A stretch of 64,000 nucleotides of DNA, from positions 4,001-68,000 of the forward strand of contig DFHU01000007.1 of NCBI GenBank assembly GCA_002373045.1, read 5' to 3'. The notes below the pieces were generated by a model, which was not told where the DNA came from, did no database searches, and saw nothing but the letters and a program-made list of their open reading frames with translations. Shown here piece after piece: positions 35,527 to 45,654 of the stretch; the stretch's first letter is position 1; every line of letters starts with the position of its first letter. The DNA comes from Pseudoselenomonas ruminantium. GTDB lineage: Bacteria > Bacillota > Negativicutes > Selenomonadales > Selenomonadaceae. Made by a program: the position numbers and the translations under genes.

Positions 35527-37572
35527 ATGGCTATGGTACCCAAATTAAATACCATGCAGTTTGATAAGGAGATACCGTTCAAGGTAGTTGCGCCCTTTGA
35601 GCCGATGGGTGATCAGCCCAAAGCCATTGAGGATTTGGCGGCCGGCATCGAAAACGGTCAGCAGGCTCAGGTGCTTTTAGGCGCGACGGGAACAGGCAAG
35701 ACCTATACCATTGCCAAGGTCATAGAGAAGGTGCAAAAGCCGACCTTGGTCATTGCGCATAATAAGACGTTAGCGGCGCAGCTGGCCAGCGAGTTTAAGG
35801 CATTCTTTCCGGAAAATTATGTGGGTTATTTCGTGAGTTACTATGACTATTATCAGCCGGAAGCTTATATTGCTTCTACGGACACCTATATTGAGAAGGA
35901 TTCCTCGATTAATGATGAGATTGATGAACTGCGTCATTCGGCAACGTGTTCGCTGTTTGAGCGGCGGGATGTAATAATCGTGGCGTCTGTTTCCTGCATC
36001 TATGGTCTGGGTTCGCCGGAAAGCTACCATGAAATGGTTCTATCCCTGCATAAGGGGCAGGAGGTGCCGCGGGAGGATATTTTGCACAAGCTGGTGCAGA
36101 TTCGCTATGAGCGCAATGATATTGCCTTTGAGCGTGGCCGTTTCCGGGTGCGGGGGGATGTTATCGAAGTGTTCCCCGCAGGCTACAATAACCGGGCTGT
36201 GCGTATAGAATTATTCGGCGATGAGATTGACCGCATGGTGGAATTTGATGTGGTAACGGGCGAAGTCTATGGCGAGCGCACCCATCTGATGGTCTTCCCG
36301 GCCTCTCATTATGTAACGGAAGACGAGGATATGAAAATCGCCATGCAGGACATCCGCGACGAGCTGGATGTGCAGCTCAAAATGTTCCGGGAAAATGGCA
36401 AGCTCCTCGAAGCCCAGCGTATTGAACAGCGTACCAATTACGATTTGGAAATGATGCAGGAGATGGGCTATTGCTCAGGCATTGAAAATTACTCCCGTCA
36501 TCTGACCCATCGCAAGGCAGGCGAAGCCCCTTATACACTCTTGGATTATTTCCCAGAGGATTTTTTGATCGTTGTGGACGAGTCCCATGTGACCCTGCCG
36601 CAGATACATGCTATGTATGCCGGCGACAGGAGCCGCAAGGTGTCGTTGGTGGAGAATGGCTTCCGCCTGCCATCGGCTTTTGATAACCGCCCGTTGACCT
36701 TTGAGGAATTTGCGGCGCGTATCAATCAGATTATCTATGTGTCGGCTACTCCGGGCAAGTATGAAAAGGAACAGGCCCAGCAGATTGCCCAGCAGGTCAT
36801 TCGCCCGACGGGGCTTATTGACCCGGAAATCGAGGTGCGGCCATTGGAAGGGCAGATTGATGACCTCTTGACGGAAATCCGTCTGCGCATTGAGCGCAAT
36901 GAGCGTGTACTCGTCACGACCCTGACCAAGAAGATGGCGGAGAATCTTACCGATTTTCTGAAGGAGGCAGGCGTAAAGGTACGTTATCTGCATTCCGATA
37001 TCGCAACCATTGATCGCGCGGAAATCATTCACGATTTGCGGGCCGGGGAATTTGATGTCTTGGTGGGCATCAACCTTCTGCGTGAAGGTCTGGATATGCC
37101 GGAGGTGTCGCTGATTGCCATACTGGATGCGGATAAGGAAGGTTTCCTGCGTTCAGATACCTCGCTGATTCAGATTATTGGCCGTGCTGCCCGCAATGCG
37201 CATGGTCAGGTAATCATGTATGCCGATAGAATTACCGATTCCATGAAACGGGCCATGGATGAAACGGAACGCCGCCGTGAAATTCAGCAGGCCTATAACA
37301 CGGAACATGGCATTGTGCCCAAGACGATTATCAAGCCCATTAAACCGTTGATTGAAACCACTTTGGTCGCAGAATCAGCGGCAAGTTATACCGCAGGCGA
37401 TGGCAAAAAGAAGAAAAAACTCTCCAAGAAAGACAAGGAAAATCTTGTCAAAACCTTACTGCGTGAAATGCAGCAGGCTTCCCGTGCTATGGAATTTGAG
37501 CGGGCGGCAGAGCTTAGAGATATGATTTTGGAATTGGATGGTACTCTGCCTAATGCCAAGGGAAAAAGCTAA
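35527..37572 (+). CDS. uvrB: Excinuclease ABC subunit B
   Basis: A 681-residue DNA-damage recognition helicase of nucleotide excision repair. Walker A GATGTGKT lies near residue 60. The beta-hairpin [11 protein letters not shown] that inserts into DNA is near 105. DESH ([11 protein letters not shown]) near 350 and QIIGRAARN near 555 complete the helicase motifs. The C-terminal UVR domain (about 635-670) that binds UvrC is present. A good AGGGGAGGAG site precedes the ATG. uvrA and uvrC are not adjacent. Confidence 0.97.
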   Translation: MAMVPKLNTMQFDKEIPFKVVAPFEPMGDQPKAIEDLAAGIENGQQAQVLLGATGTGKTYTIAKVIEKVQKPTLVIAHNKTLAAQLASEFKAFFPENYVGYFVSYYDYYQPEAYIASTDTYIEKDSSINDEIDELRHSATCSLFERRDVIIVASVSCIYGLGSPESYHEMVLSLHKGQEVPREDILHKLVQIRYERNDIAFERGRFRVRGDVIEVFPAGYNNRAVRIELFGDEIDRMVEFDVVTGEVYGERTHLMVFPASHYVTEDEDMKIAMQDIRDELDVQLKMFRENGKLLEAQRIEQRTNYDLEMMQEMGYCSGIENYSRHLTHRKAGEAPYTLLDYFPEDFLIVVDESHVTLPQIHAMYAGDRSRKVSLVENGFRLPSAFDNRPLTFEEFAARINQIIYVSATPGKYEKEQAQQIAQQVIRPTGLIDPEIEVRPLEGQIDDLLTEIRLRIERNERVLVTTLTKKMAENLTDFLKEAGVKVRYLHSDIATIDRAEIIHDLRAGEFDVLVGINLLREGLDMPEVSLIAILDADKEGFLRSDTSLIQIIGRAARNAHGQVIMYADRITDSMKRAMDETERRREIQQAYNTEHGIVPKTIIKPIKPLIETTLVAESAASYTAGDGKKKKKLSKKDKENLVKTLLREMQQASRAMEFERAAELRDMILELDGTLPNAKGKS

Positions 37573-37597
37573 GCTTGGCTTAGCGGGCTTCTTTTTT
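37568..37597 (+). terminator. Probable terminator after uvrB
   Basis: GCTAAGC (37568-37574) and GCTTAGC (37578-37584) form a hairpin that overlaps the uvrB stop; a T-run follows 7 bp later. Confidence 0.55.
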
Positions 37598-37624
37598 GAA
37601 CAATGGCGGCTATTATGATATAAT
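37596..37624 (+). promoter_or_regulatory. Promoter upstream of the 507-residue unknown gene
   Basis: TTGAAC (37596-37601) and TATAAT (37619-37624) with 17-bp spacing, 40 bp before the ATG. The -35 box begins within the T-run of the uvrB terminator. Confidence 0.8.
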
Positions 37625-37663
37625 GTTTTTGTTAATTTATAAAGATACAGAGGTTCCTGTTGT

Positions 37664-39187
37664 ATGGGTAATGTATATTCACTGGTTGAAGAATTTTATG
37701 AAGAAAACGCAGCCGCCGGCCAGATTGTCCCGCAAGATGCCGTAGAGGCTTATTTGCGCCGCAATGCCTGGCATGGGGCAGATGATGATGAACTAAAGCG
37801 GATTTGGAGTATAATCCGTCTGCTCGTTACTTATGTGGATCAGTTGGATCTTTATTCCTTGGGGTCTTTGACGGTTTATGATTATCAGGAGATAATTTAT
37901 CGTTACGCCAATGACCGGGCAGATTTTATGCTGGCTGAGGCGGATATCAACAAATTCTTTTCGGCTGCGGAAAAGTTCTATGAATATCTGCAGCGTACCG
38001 GCAAGACGGAGGATTATCGTCAGGGACTGACCGCTGCCAAGGATTCTCTTTACGAAGGCGGCTATTTTTTTCTGCCGGACAGACGGGACGGGGATGAATT
38101 CTATAGTTCGTTGGAGCATATGGAGGAAGTTCCGCCGGAAACCATGCAGCGTTTGAATAAGATGTTGGATGAACTGTTGCACCGGATTGACGATTACTAT
38201 AAGAAACCAGCTTTTCGCCGGGATATGGACAAGGCGATAATGATGTATGCCGGCCCGGACTATGATGGTCAGGAAGCTCCGTCCGAGGAAGAACGGCGCG
38301 GATTTTGGTTTGGCTTTTGGGACTTTTTCCTCTTTGATTATCATCTGATTGTTTCGGATGCTTCGCCTTTGCGCTATTATTACGAGCAGGAACGGGAAAA
38401 ATTGTCCACATCGGAACAGGATATTTTGCGCGATTTATTGCGTTCGCGGTTTACGGTGTTCAATATTGAGGCTGTGGGAGAAGACTTTGTAAGCTGCCGC
38501 AATTTTTTTACCGGGGAAAACTTTGAATTGCCCGTGCCGGAATTGGCCCTGGGTAATTACAATCACTGCATTCTGTATGGCCATATCCATTCTCATGGCG
38601 TTATGCTGCTCAACTATATCACTACCCTTACGGCGAGTCCCAAACTGCAAAAGCGTATGCGGGACGTGATTTTGCGGCAGTTTGAGCTGTTCAAAGTGCA
38701 AAAGCCGCAGGCGGAAATAGCGGATTTTTTTGCCCGGCATGGGGGTGTTGTACGTCATACCCTGCAGATTTTAGCCGGCTATGCCCAGCTGAATGTATTG
38801 AAAAGCCGTCATGCAATACAGGCGCTGCCGGATAATCCGGAAACAGCGGATTTGTTTGCGGCGGATATCGATATGTTGCGACGGGTAGCAAGACATGTAG
38901 GGTTCAGTAATTTTGAAACAGCGTTGCTGGTCAAGTTCTTTATGGATTATGTGACGCTGGCTGCTGTTGAGAAAACAGATGATATTATGATGGCGGCTTT
39001 GCTGTTAAAATTTGCCCAGATTAATGGTGTAGATTTGTCTGCGCAGACCGAGATTTATGAACTGATTGGCATTGACAGCGGTAGTGTGCAGGACTGTATG
39101 AAAAAGATTCAGGAAACATTGGATTGTGATATTTTTGACCCGCGTTATTTGACGGAAGAAGCATTTATCAAGAGTCTCTATTATTGA
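37664..39187 (+). CDS. Conserved-looking protein of unknown function
   Basis: A 507-residue, acidic, aromatic-rich, largely helical protein without signal peptide, membrane segments or a motif I recognise. The central stretch GNYNHCILYGHIHSHGVML is histidine-rich, but it is not a known metal-site pattern. It has its own promoter and is followed 15 bp later by a small membrane protein, then the corrinoid genes. Codon use matches the neighbours, so recent transfer is not suggested. Confidence 0.75.
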   Translation: MGNVYSLVEEFYEENAAAGQIVPQDAVEAYLRRNAWHGADDDELKRIWSIIRLLVTYVDQLDLYSLGSLTVYDYQEIIYRYANDRADFMLAEADINKFFSAAEKFYEYLQRTGKTEDYRQGLTAAKDSLYEGGYFFLPDRRDGDEFYSSLEHMEEVPPETMQRLNKMLDELLHRIDDYYKKPAFRRDMDKAIMMYAGPDYDGQEAPSEEERRGFWFGFWDFFLFDYHLIVSDASPLRYYYEQEREKLSTSEQDILRDLLRSRFTVFNIEAVGEDFVSCRNFFTGENFELPVPELALGNYNHCILYGHIHSHGVMLLNYITTLTASPKLQKRMRDVILRQFELFKVQKPQAEIADFFARHGGVVRHTLQILAGYAQLNVLKSRHAIQALPDNPETADLFAADIDMLRRVARHVGFSNFETALLVKFFMDYVTLAAVEKTDDIMMAALLLKFAQINGVDLSAQTEIYELIGIDSGSVQDCMKKIQETLDCDIFDPRYLTEEAFIKSLYY

Positions 39188-39202
39188 GCGAGGTGAGGGT
39201 TC

Positions 39203-39523
39203 ATGGAACAGGAAGAAGGCAAAGTACGGGTGATGTCCCGCCAGGAACGCAATGATTACGATGGCGTGACCATTGAAGAGGGCGGCACTGGTGGCGATGA
39301 ACAGCCCAAGACTGATTTCGGCTATCGGGGTGTGCGGATTCATACGCTGAATTGGCAGGACCTCTTATCCCGCCGTGGAAACTGGTGGCAGCGGGCCCTG
39401 ATGATAGCTGGCGTCGCAGCTGTGCTGGGCTTTTTGTTTTTTGTGGCCCTGCCGGTGATTTTGGTATTGGTGGGCGTAGGTGTGGCCGTGTGGCTCGTAT
39501 TGCGTCTGTTCTTAGGCCGATAG
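39203..39523 (+). CDS. Small membrane protein
   Basis: A 106-residue protein. A charged N-terminal half (about 1-60) is followed by two closely spaced hydrophobic segments (about 65-83 and 84-102) that probably form a membrane hairpin. GAGGTGAGG precedes the ATG. It lies 15 bp after the unknown 507-residue gene and 13 bp before cbiT, so it is likely in the same transcript. No family recognised. Confidence 0.7.
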   Translation: MEQEEGKVRVMSRQERNDYDGVTIEEGGTGGDEQPKTDFGYRGVRIHTLNWQDLLSRRGNWWQRALMIAGVAAVLGFLFFVALPVILVLVGVGVAVWLVLRLFLGR

Positions 39524-39536
39524 GGAGGTAGAAGGC

Positions 39537-40115
39537 ATGGATTTTCTCGGAATTGCCGATGAAGAATTTATTCGTCAGGATGTACCGATGACCAAACAGG
39601 AAATCCGGATTCTAAGCCTGGTCAAGGCACAGATTGCTCCGGATGCGGTGGTTTATGATATCGGTGCGGGGACAGGATCCCTATCCATTGAAGCGGCCAG
39701 ACTGGCACCTAAAGGTGAGGTCTATGCCATTGAGCGCAGCAGCGAGGGGATAAATCTCATTCGCGCCAATGCCGCCAATTTTGCCGTGACCAACATGCAG
39801 GTGATTCAGGCAGAAGCGCCTGACGGATTGGCGGACCTGCCAGAGGCTGATGCCATATTGATTGGCGGCAGCGGCAGCCGTCTGCCGGAGATTTTGGAGA
39901 CGGTTACGCCAAAGCTCAAACAGACGGGACGGTTGGTGCTTAATTGCATTACGGTGCAGACGCTGATGCAGTGCATTGAATTTATGCGGCAGCATTCGGA
40001 TATTTACATCTATGAGGCGATTCAGGTGCAGGTAACGCGCTTGCAGCAGGTGGGAACCTATGATATGGCTAAGGCCAATAATCCCATCTATATTGTGATC
40101 TGTTGGAAAAAATAA
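39537..40115 (+). CDS. cbiT: Cobalt-precorrin-6B C15-methyltransferase/decarboxylase CbiT
   Basis: A 192-residue cytosolic SAM-dependent enzyme of the anaerobic (early cobalt) corrin pathway. It has the class I methyltransferase motif VYDIGAGTGSLSIEAA near 40, an acidic loop YAIERSSEGINLI, and GGSGSRLPEIL near 105. It starts the first corrinoid block. The usual partners cbiE, cbiD and cbiL are absent from this window and must lie elsewhere. Confidence 0.92.
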   Translation: MDFLGIADEEFIRQDVPMTKQEIRILSLVKAQIAPDAVVYDIGAGTGSLSIEAARLAPKGEVYAIERSSEGINLIRANAANFAVTNMQVIQAEAPDGLADLPEADAILIGGSGSRLPEILETVTPKLKQTGRLVLNCITVQTLMQCIEFMRQHSDIYIYEAIQVQVTRLQQVGTYDMAKANNPIYIVICWKK

Positions 40116-40138
40116 GCGATGAGAAAGAGGGAACGGTA

Positions 40139-40894
40139 ATGGTACATATTGTGGGAGCAGGGCCGGGAGATTCGGAACTGATTACAGTAAAGGGTGCTAA
40201 ATACTTAAAAGAAGCGGATGTCGTTATTTATGCCGGGTCACTGGTTAATCCGGAACTGTTGAATTATTGCCGCGAGGATGTGCAGATTCATAACTCCGCT
40301 TCGATGACGCTGGATGATGTGGTAAATACTATTGAACAGGCGGAAAAAGAAGGCAAGATGACCGTGCGCCTGCATACGGGAGACCCGTCAGTTTATGGGG
40401 CGATTCAGGAACAGATGGATGCTTTCCGCAAGAAGAACATCGCCTTCGATATCGTGCCAGGGGTCAGCTCCTGCTTTGCGGCAGCAGCGGCCTTGCAGCA
40501 GGAATACACCCTGCCGGGAATCAGCCAGACGGTAATCATTACGCGCAATGAAGGCCGGACGCCAGTGCCGGAACCGGAAAAACTGCGCAGCCTTGCCCAG
40601 CACCAGTCCACGATGTGCATTTATCTGTCCATCACCATGCTCGATAAGGTGGTCGAGGAACTCATTGCGGGCGGCTATGCGGAAGATACTCCCATTGCCA
40701 TTGTGCAGCGGGCATCTTGGCCGGAACAGAAAATCGTCCGTGGCACCTTAAAGACGATTGTTCAGGATATTGAAGGCAAGAATATTGACCGTACAGCGAT
40801 GATTGTAGTCAGTCGTTGCCTGGGCGCCGATTATGAACTGTCCCGCCTGTATGCGCCGGAGTTTTCCCATATGTTCCGAAAGGCTGTGAAATAA
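40139..40894 (+). CDS. cbiF: Cobalt-precorrin-4 C11-methyltransferase CbiF
   Basis: A 251-residue tetrapyrrole methylase. The SAM and substrate site is marked by VGAGPGDSELITVKGAKYL at the N-terminus, YAGSLVNPELL near 35 and RLHTGDPSVYGAI near 80. ATG 40139 is preferred because GAGGGAA lies upstream and the family starts with this MVHIVGAGPGD pattern. It ends one base into the next gene, indicating tight coupling. Confidence 0.94.
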   Translation: MVHIVGAGPGDSELITVKGAKYLKEADVVIYAGSLVNPELLNYCREDVQIHNSASMTLDDVVNTIEQAEKEGKMTVRLHTGDPSVYGAIQEQMDAFRKKNIAFDIVPGVSSCFAAAAALQQEYTLPGISQTVIITRNEGRTPVPEPEKLRSLAQHQSTMCIYLSITMLDKVVEELIAGGYAEDTPIAIVQRASWPEQKIVRGTLKTIVQDIEGKNIDRTAMIVVSRCLGADYELSRLYAPEFSHMFRKAVK

Positions 40895-42006
40895 TGCGAT
40901 TGGCTTGTATGGCTGTAACGGCCCAAGGAATGCAGCTGGCACAAAATATTCGGCATTGTTTGGATGAATATGTGGATATTTACGTCAGCGAAAAATTAGT
41001 GCCGGATGAAGAAACACAGAGAAAATATCAGGTGCATGTCTTCAAGGATTTCAGCGAGGCGGTAGAGCGCAATTTTAAGGCTTATGAGGGTCTGATTTTC
41101 GTCATGGCCACAGGGATTGTGGTGCGCGCGATTGCACCGTTTCTCCAGGATAAGTTGACTGACCCGGCTGTGGTGGTCTTTGATGAACAGGGCAAGCATG
41201 GCATCAGCCTTTTGTCCGGTCATGTGGGCGGGGCCAATGAGCTGACCCGTCAGATTTGTCAGGCGTTAGGGGCGGGGGCCGTGATTACCACGGCAACCGA
41301 TTTAACTAAACAGCTGGCGCCGGATGTGCTGGCGGGACGATTGGGCCTGCGTCCCTGGCCCAAGGTTCGGATTAAGACCATTAATTCCGGTTTGCTGGCG
41401 GGCAAAAAAATCCATTGGCGCATTGACCGGACTTTGCCGCATAGTGTGTTTTACAAGCGGTGTCTGGAGCAGGAAGGGCAAATTGCGGATTTGTGTGTGA
41501 ACAGTCAGCTCTTTGCGGTGCTGCCTGAGGAGCAGGAACAGCTGGAAGTCGTTATTACGGGGGAACGGCAACTGCCGGAACTGGCTGAACTGCCGTCCAA
41601 TATCCTCTGCCTTACGCCGCGCAGGCTTATTGCCGGTGTTGGCTGTCGCAAGGGAACACCGGCGGCACTCGTGATGTCGGCGTTGGATGCGGCCTGCCGT
41701 ATGATTGGCCGTGACCGCTCCTTTATTGACGAACTGGCCAGCACCATTGTCAAAAAACATGAGCCGGGCATTGTCTATGCTGGGGACAGCCTGGTTCGTC
41801 CGGTAAAATTTTATGAAAACGATAAGATGCAGCAGATGATTGATACCCACCAGCTGACTGAATCGGAGTTTGTCAAGAGCCGTATCGGCATTGGCAATGT
41901 TTGTGAAGCGGCAGCGTATTGCTCTGTTGCGGCTCGCGGGGGCAGAATTGCCCTCAGAAAAACGAATTTTGAAAAAGTGACGGTGGCTTTAATATGGGAA
42001 AAATAA
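40894..42006 (+). CDS. cbiG: Cobalt-precorrin-5A hydrolase CbiG
   Basis: A 370-residue enzyme that opens the delta-lactone of cobalt-precorrin-5A and releases acetaldehyde. It contains the N-terminal domain with GLIFVMATGIVVRAIAPFL, the central HGISLLSGHVGGANEL, and the C-terminal domain with GVGCRKGTP and GIGNVCEAAA. Both halves are fused, as is common in Firmicutes. It overlaps cbiH by 13 bp. Confidence 0.94.
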   Translation: MRLACMAVTAQGMQLAQNIRHCLDEYVDIYVSEKLVPDEETQRKYQVHVFKDFSEAVERNFKAYEGLIFVMATGIVVRAIAPFLQDKLTDPAVVVFDEQGKHGISLLSGHVGGANELTRQICQALGAGAVITTATDLTKQLAPDVLAGRLGLRPWPKVRIKTINSGLLAGKKIHWRIDRTLPHSVFYKRCLEQEGQIADLCVNSQLFAVLPEEQEQLEVVITGERQLPELAELPSNILCLTPRRLIAGVGCRKGTPAALVMSALDAACRMIGRDRSFIDELASTIVKKHEPGIVYAGDSLVRPVKFYENDKMQQMIDTHQLTESEFVKSRIGIGNVCEAAAYCSVAARGGRIALRKTNFEKVTVALIWEK

Positions 42007-42749
42007 CGGTAGTGGGCATTGGCCCCGGAAGCCTTTTGGACATGACGCCACGGGCACGTCAGGCCATTGAAAATGCGGAGGTCATTGCCGGTTACAATAC
42101 TTACATTAAGCTGATTGAAACGCTTTTGGGCGAGAAAAAGGTTATCGGCACAGCCATGATGCAGGAGATTGACCGCTGTAAAATGGCTGTGGCTGAAGCG
42201 GTAAGCGGCCACGATACGGTGGTGGTATCCAGCGGTGATGCCGGAGTCTATGGCATGGCCGGTCTGGTACTGGAACTTGTTTTGCAGCAGCCGGAAGAAA
42301 GCCGTCCGGAATTTGGCGGCGTGATTGCCGGTGTATCGGCAGTCAATGCGGCAGCTTCGGTTTTAGGCGCACCCTTGATGCATGATTTTGCGGTAATCAG
42401 CCTGTCCGACCTGCTGACGCCTTGGGAGACCATTGAAAAGCGCATTGAAATGGCCGCACAGGGAGATTTCGTTACGGCGCTTTACAACCCGAAAAGCAAA
42501 AAGCGGGTGGAAAATATCGAGCGGGTGCGGGAAATCATGTTGAAGCACCGCAAGGCGGATACCCCTGTGGGCATTGTTACAGCAGCCAGCCGTGAGGGCG
42601 AAGGCAAAATCATTTCCACGCTGGAAGATTTCACCAAACAGGAAATCAATATGTTCTCCCTGGTCATCATCGGCAACTCCATGACCTATGTGAAGGACGG
42701 CTATATGATTACCCCGCGTGGTTATGGCAATAAGGAGCCGGGCTTATGA
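41994..42749 (+). CDS. cbiH: Precorrin-3B/cobalt-factor III C17-methyltransferase CbiH
   Basis: A 251-residue tetrapyrrole methylase that drives ring contraction. Family motifs are VGIGPGSLLDMTPRARQAI at the N-terminus, SSGDAGVYGMAGLVLEL near 80, ISLSDLLTPW near 130 and ALYNPKSKKR near 160. The ATG overlaps the end of cbiG and the stop overlaps cbiJ by 4 bp. Confidence 0.94.
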   Translation: MGKITVVGIGPGSLLDMTPRARQAIENAEVIAGYNTYIKLIETLLGEKKVIGTAMMQEIDRCKMAVAEAVSGHDTVVVSSGDAGVYGMAGLVLELVLQQPEESRPEFGGVIAGVSAVNAAASVLGAPLMHDFAVISLSDLLTPWETIEKRIEMAAQGDFVTALYNPKSKKRVENIERVREIMLKHRKADTPVGIVTAASREGEGKIISTLEDFTKQEINMFSLVIIGNSMTYVKDGYMITPRGYGNKEPGL

Positions 42750-43522
42750 TTTTCGTGCTGGCCGGGACACAGGATGGCCGGGAGATTGTAAAGATGTTGC
42801 TCGAAAATGGCTATGATGTGGCAGCCTCTGTGGTCAGCCGTTACGGTGGGGAACTCCTTGCCCATGCCTGCGGGCAGAAATGCCTGATTAACGACAAGCC
42901 ATTGGATGAACAGGCGCTGCAGGCTTATATGCGAACACAGCAGATAAGCTTGCTCGTGGATGCCAGCCATCCCTATGCGGCCAATGTCAGCCGCAATGCG
43001 ATGGCGGCCTGCAGCGACTTGTCCATCCCCTATATCCGCTATGAGCGCGATTTGACCGAGCTGGCTTACGATAAGATAACGGTGGTGCACAGCTATGAGG
43101 AAGCGGCGGAAGCGGCGTCTAAGCTGGGGCAGAGGATATTCCTCACCACCGGCAGCCGCAATTTGGAAAAGTTCGTTCATAGTCCGCACTTAAAAGATGC
43201 GGAACTGACGGCCAGAGTCCTGCCCACGGCTGAAGTCATTGCACTGTGTGAAGACCTGGACATTGATGCCGGGCATATCGTGGCAATGCAGGGGCCGTTT
43301 TCCAAGGAATTAAATAGAGAACTGTTCCGCAGGTATATGGCGCAGGTTATCATCACGAAAAACAGCGGCAGCATTGGCGGAACGGATACTAAACTAGCGG
43401 CAGCCCAGGAATTGGGATTGCCCATTGTACTGATTGACCGTCCGCAGCTGGCGTATCCCTGTATGGGACATCATTACGAGGATATCTTGTCCTTTGTGCG
43501 GTCGCATGCTAATGATAAATAA
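42746..43522 (+). CDS. cbiJ: Cobalt-precorrin-6A reductase CbiJ
   Basis: A 258-residue NAD(P)H-dependent reductase. The N-terminal VLAGTQDGREIVKMLLENGY binds the cofactor. Other conserved parts are LVDASHPYAANVSRNAM near 70, FLTTGSRNLEKF near 130 and ITKNSGSIGGTDTKLAAA near 200. It closes the first corrinoid block: a strong terminator overlaps its stop. Confidence 0.93.
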   Translation: MIFVLAGTQDGREIVKMLLENGYDVAASVVSRYGGELLAHACGQKCLINDKPLDEQALQAYMRTQQISLLVDASHPYAANVSRNAMAACSDLSIPYIRYERDLTELAYDKITVVHSYEEAAEAASKLGQRIFLTTGSRNLEKFVHSPHLKDAELTARVLPTAEVIALCEDLDIDAGHIVAMQGPFSKELNRELFRRYMAQVIITKNSGSIGGTDTKLAAAQELGLPIVLIDRPQLAYPCMGHHYEDILSFVRSHANDK

Positions 43523-43551
43523 TCTCTGCAATGGCAGGGATTATTTTTTTT
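43518..43551 (+). terminator. Intrinsic terminator after cbiJ
   Basis: AATAATCTCTGC and GCAGGGATTATT form the stem, with eight T residues after it. It separates the first corrinoid block from the chemoreceptor. Confidence 0.9.
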
Positions 43552-43618
43552 GTGGCGAATATGGAATGCTGAAAAGATGTAAGATTGCAAAGATTGTAAC
43601 ACAAGGAGGTTGCTGTTT

Positions 43619-45298
43619 ATGAAGCTGCAGACCAAGGCTGTGCTGGGGGTAAATTTGTTTATCGTCATAGCCTGCTTGTGTATGGGGGTTCTGGGGTATC
43701 GCAGTGCGGCCGATGGGTTTGCCAAATCCTTGCAGATGAAGGCCGATTCTAATGTAAAATCTTTGCTGGCACTGATGGACGAGCGTTATCCGGGGGAATG
43801 GCGTATCGAAAACAATGTGCTCTACAAGGGAAATCAGCAAATCGAAGGTTCAACGGATATTGTCGACAGCTTTGGCAATATGCTGGGCGGTCATGTTACC
43901 TTCTTCCGGGGAAATATGCGTGTAGCAACCACCGTCCAGATGGAAGGCAAGCGTTCTGTGGGAACGCTTGCCTCGGACATGGTACAGGAGGTTGTGCTGA
44001 AAAACGGACAAAATTATACGGGCAGTGCCGAAGTCCTGGGACAGAGTTACGAAAGTGCTTACTGTCCGCTTAAAGATGGCAGTGGCAAGGTTATCGGCAT
44101 GGCCTTTGTCGGCTTGTCGGTGCATGAATTAGATGACATCCAATATAAATTCATTTTCTCGATCATCGTAGCCATGCTGATTATTGCTACCTTGATGGGG
44201 ATTTTCTCCTGGTGGATTATTGGCAGAACGCTGCGGCCTTTGCGGCGTACAATCACTGCGATACAGGAAATTGCCAATGGTGATATGCGGGGCGAACCTC
44301 TGCCGGAAACCGAGGATGAAATCGGGGAACTGGCAGCTAGTGCCAATGTGATGCGGGATAAGCTTAGAAATCTTTTGCTGGGCGTAAATAAATCGACCAA
44401 CAGTGTGACGGAATCGGCGGAAATGCTGAAGGAGCAGGCACGCCAAACGCAGCTCTCGATTCAGATGGTGGCCGATAGCGCGGTGCACTTGGCAGATGGA
44501 ACGAATCAACAGGTGCGCATTGTCACGGATTTGCAGAATAGTACCGTTCGTATGCGCGAACATATGCATGAACTCCATGCCGGTGCGAAGGTGATGGCCG
44601 AAACTGCACAGCAGAGCAAAGACAAGGCGGCAGATGGGCGTAAGACTGTGGGGCAGGCTGTAGCACAGATTAAAAATATCGCCGAGCAGGTCAAGGTTTC
44701 GGCTGATGTGGTCGGTACATTGGGCAAGCGTTCGTCCGAGATAGGTTCTATCGTGGAGACGATTTCCAATATTGCCGGACAGACGAATCTCCTGGCACTG
44801 AACGCGGCTATTGAAGCGGCACGTGCTGGCGAGGCCGGCCGGGGCTTTGCCGTAGTGGCTGATGAAGTCCGGAAACTGGCTGAACAGTCCGCCTTGGCGG
44901 CGCAAAATATCACACAGCTCGTAAACGATATTCAGCGGGATACCGATATGGCGGTGGAATCCATCAGCGAGGGCAGCCAGAGCGTCAGTGATGGGGCGGC
45001 TATTGTAACGGCAACCGGTGAAGCATTCAGGCTGATTGAGGAACAGGTGGAACTGCTGAACGGTACGGTGGAAAAATCCACGGAAGCGATTGAAACGCTC
45101 AATGCAGCGACGCATGAACTGGCCGATAATATGGAACGGGTTATGGATTCGAGCCGCATTGCTACGGATGAAGCACAAAGCGTATCGGCGGCAACGGAAC
45201 AGCAGGCGGCTGCCATGCATGAGATATCCGATGCGAATAACCACTTGGCAGAATTAGCCAAGACGCTAAGTGCGGAAGTGAAGAAGTTTAAGGTATAA
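43619..45298 (+). CDS. Methyl-accepting chemotaxis protein with a Cache sensor
   Basis: A 559-residue inner-membrane chemoreceptor. TM1 lies at about 8-28. The extracytoplasmic part (about 30-175) looks like a single Cache domain, with [17 protein letters not shown] and [20 protein letters not shown]2 (about 180-202) leads to a HAMP domain and a long coiled coil with the signaling tip [20 protein letters not shown] near 385. ATG 43619 follows AAGGAGG by 10 bp. It sits alone between two corrinoid gene blocks; a link to corrinoid sensing is not shown. Confidence 0.93.
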   Translation: MKLQTKAVLGVNLFIVIACLCMGVLGYRSAADGFAKSLQMKADSNVKSLLALMDERYPGEWRIENNVLYKGNQQIEGSTDIVDSFGNMLGGHVTFFRGNMRVATTVQMEGKRSVGTLASDMVQEVVLKNGQNYTGSAEVLGQSYESAYCPLKDGSGKVIGMAFVGLSVHELDDIQYKFIFSIIVAMLIIATLMGIFSWWIIGRTLRPLRRTITAIQEIANGDMRGEPLPETEDEIGELAASANVMRDKLRNLLLGVNKSTNSVTESAEMLKEQARQTQLSIQMVADSAVHLADGTNQQVRIVTDLQNSTVRMREHMHELHAGAKVMAETAQQSKDKAADGRKTVGQAVAQIKNIAEQVKVSADVVGTLGKRSSEIGSIVETISNIAGQTNLLALNAAIEAARAGEAGRGFAVVADEVRKLAEQSALAAQNITQLVNDIQRDTDMAVESISEGSQSVSDGAAIVTATGEAFRLIEEQVELLNGTVEKSTEAIETLNAATHELADNMERVMDSSRIATDEAQSVSAATEQQAAAMHEISDANNHLAELAKTLSAEVKKFKV

Positions 45299-45316
45299 CG
45301 GGCAAATTGTAAAACC

Positions 45317-45354
45317 AAAAGCTGCTGCGCAGACGTTCTGCACAGCAGCTTTTT
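45317..45354 (+). terminator. Intrinsic terminator after the chemoreceptor
   Basis: AAAAGCTGCTG pairs with CAGCAGCTTTTT around a loop containing a second short GC stem. The T-run is part of the closing arm. Confidence 0.85.
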
Positions 45355-45363
45355 CGTGTTTGT

Positions 45364-45510
45364 TTAGTTGTTTTTATTGCCCAACACGGTCTTGCCAAAA
45401 ATGGTCAGCGTGATGAGGAAAACGATAAGACCTAAGAATTCAGCCGTATCAGCAAAATCACTGCCGACGAGCGCCAGCGGGCTGTCACTGCCGCCGCTCG
45501 ATATCCGGTC
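45364..45510 (-). pseudogene. C-terminal remnant of a small membrane protein
   Basis: On the minus strand an open frame of about 48 codons ends at the stop 45364-45366. It reads a short Ser/Gly/Asp-rich stretch and then one clean hydrophobic helix (FLGLIVFLITLTIFGKTVLG). It has no start codon or ribosome-binding site, and an in-frame TAA lies just upstream, so it looks like the 3' end of a decayed gene. The rest of 45300-45654 holds a terminator and AT-rich sequence. Confidence 0.4.
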
Positions 45511-45654
45511 TTGAAAATATTATAAAAGATATATATGTGTATACATGTAACTGTCTGATTGTCTTGTACGGCGAACTTTTTTCTGCATGGTGCGTAGGCA
45601 GGATAAATGTGATAATATATACAATGTATGATAGTGAAGACGAGGTGACAGATT

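Noticed and set aside
45299..45654. Cobalamin riboswitch upstream of cbiC
   Set aside because: No B12-box sequence or the characteristic multi-stem layout is visible; the gap holds a terminator, a gene remnant and AT-rich sequence.
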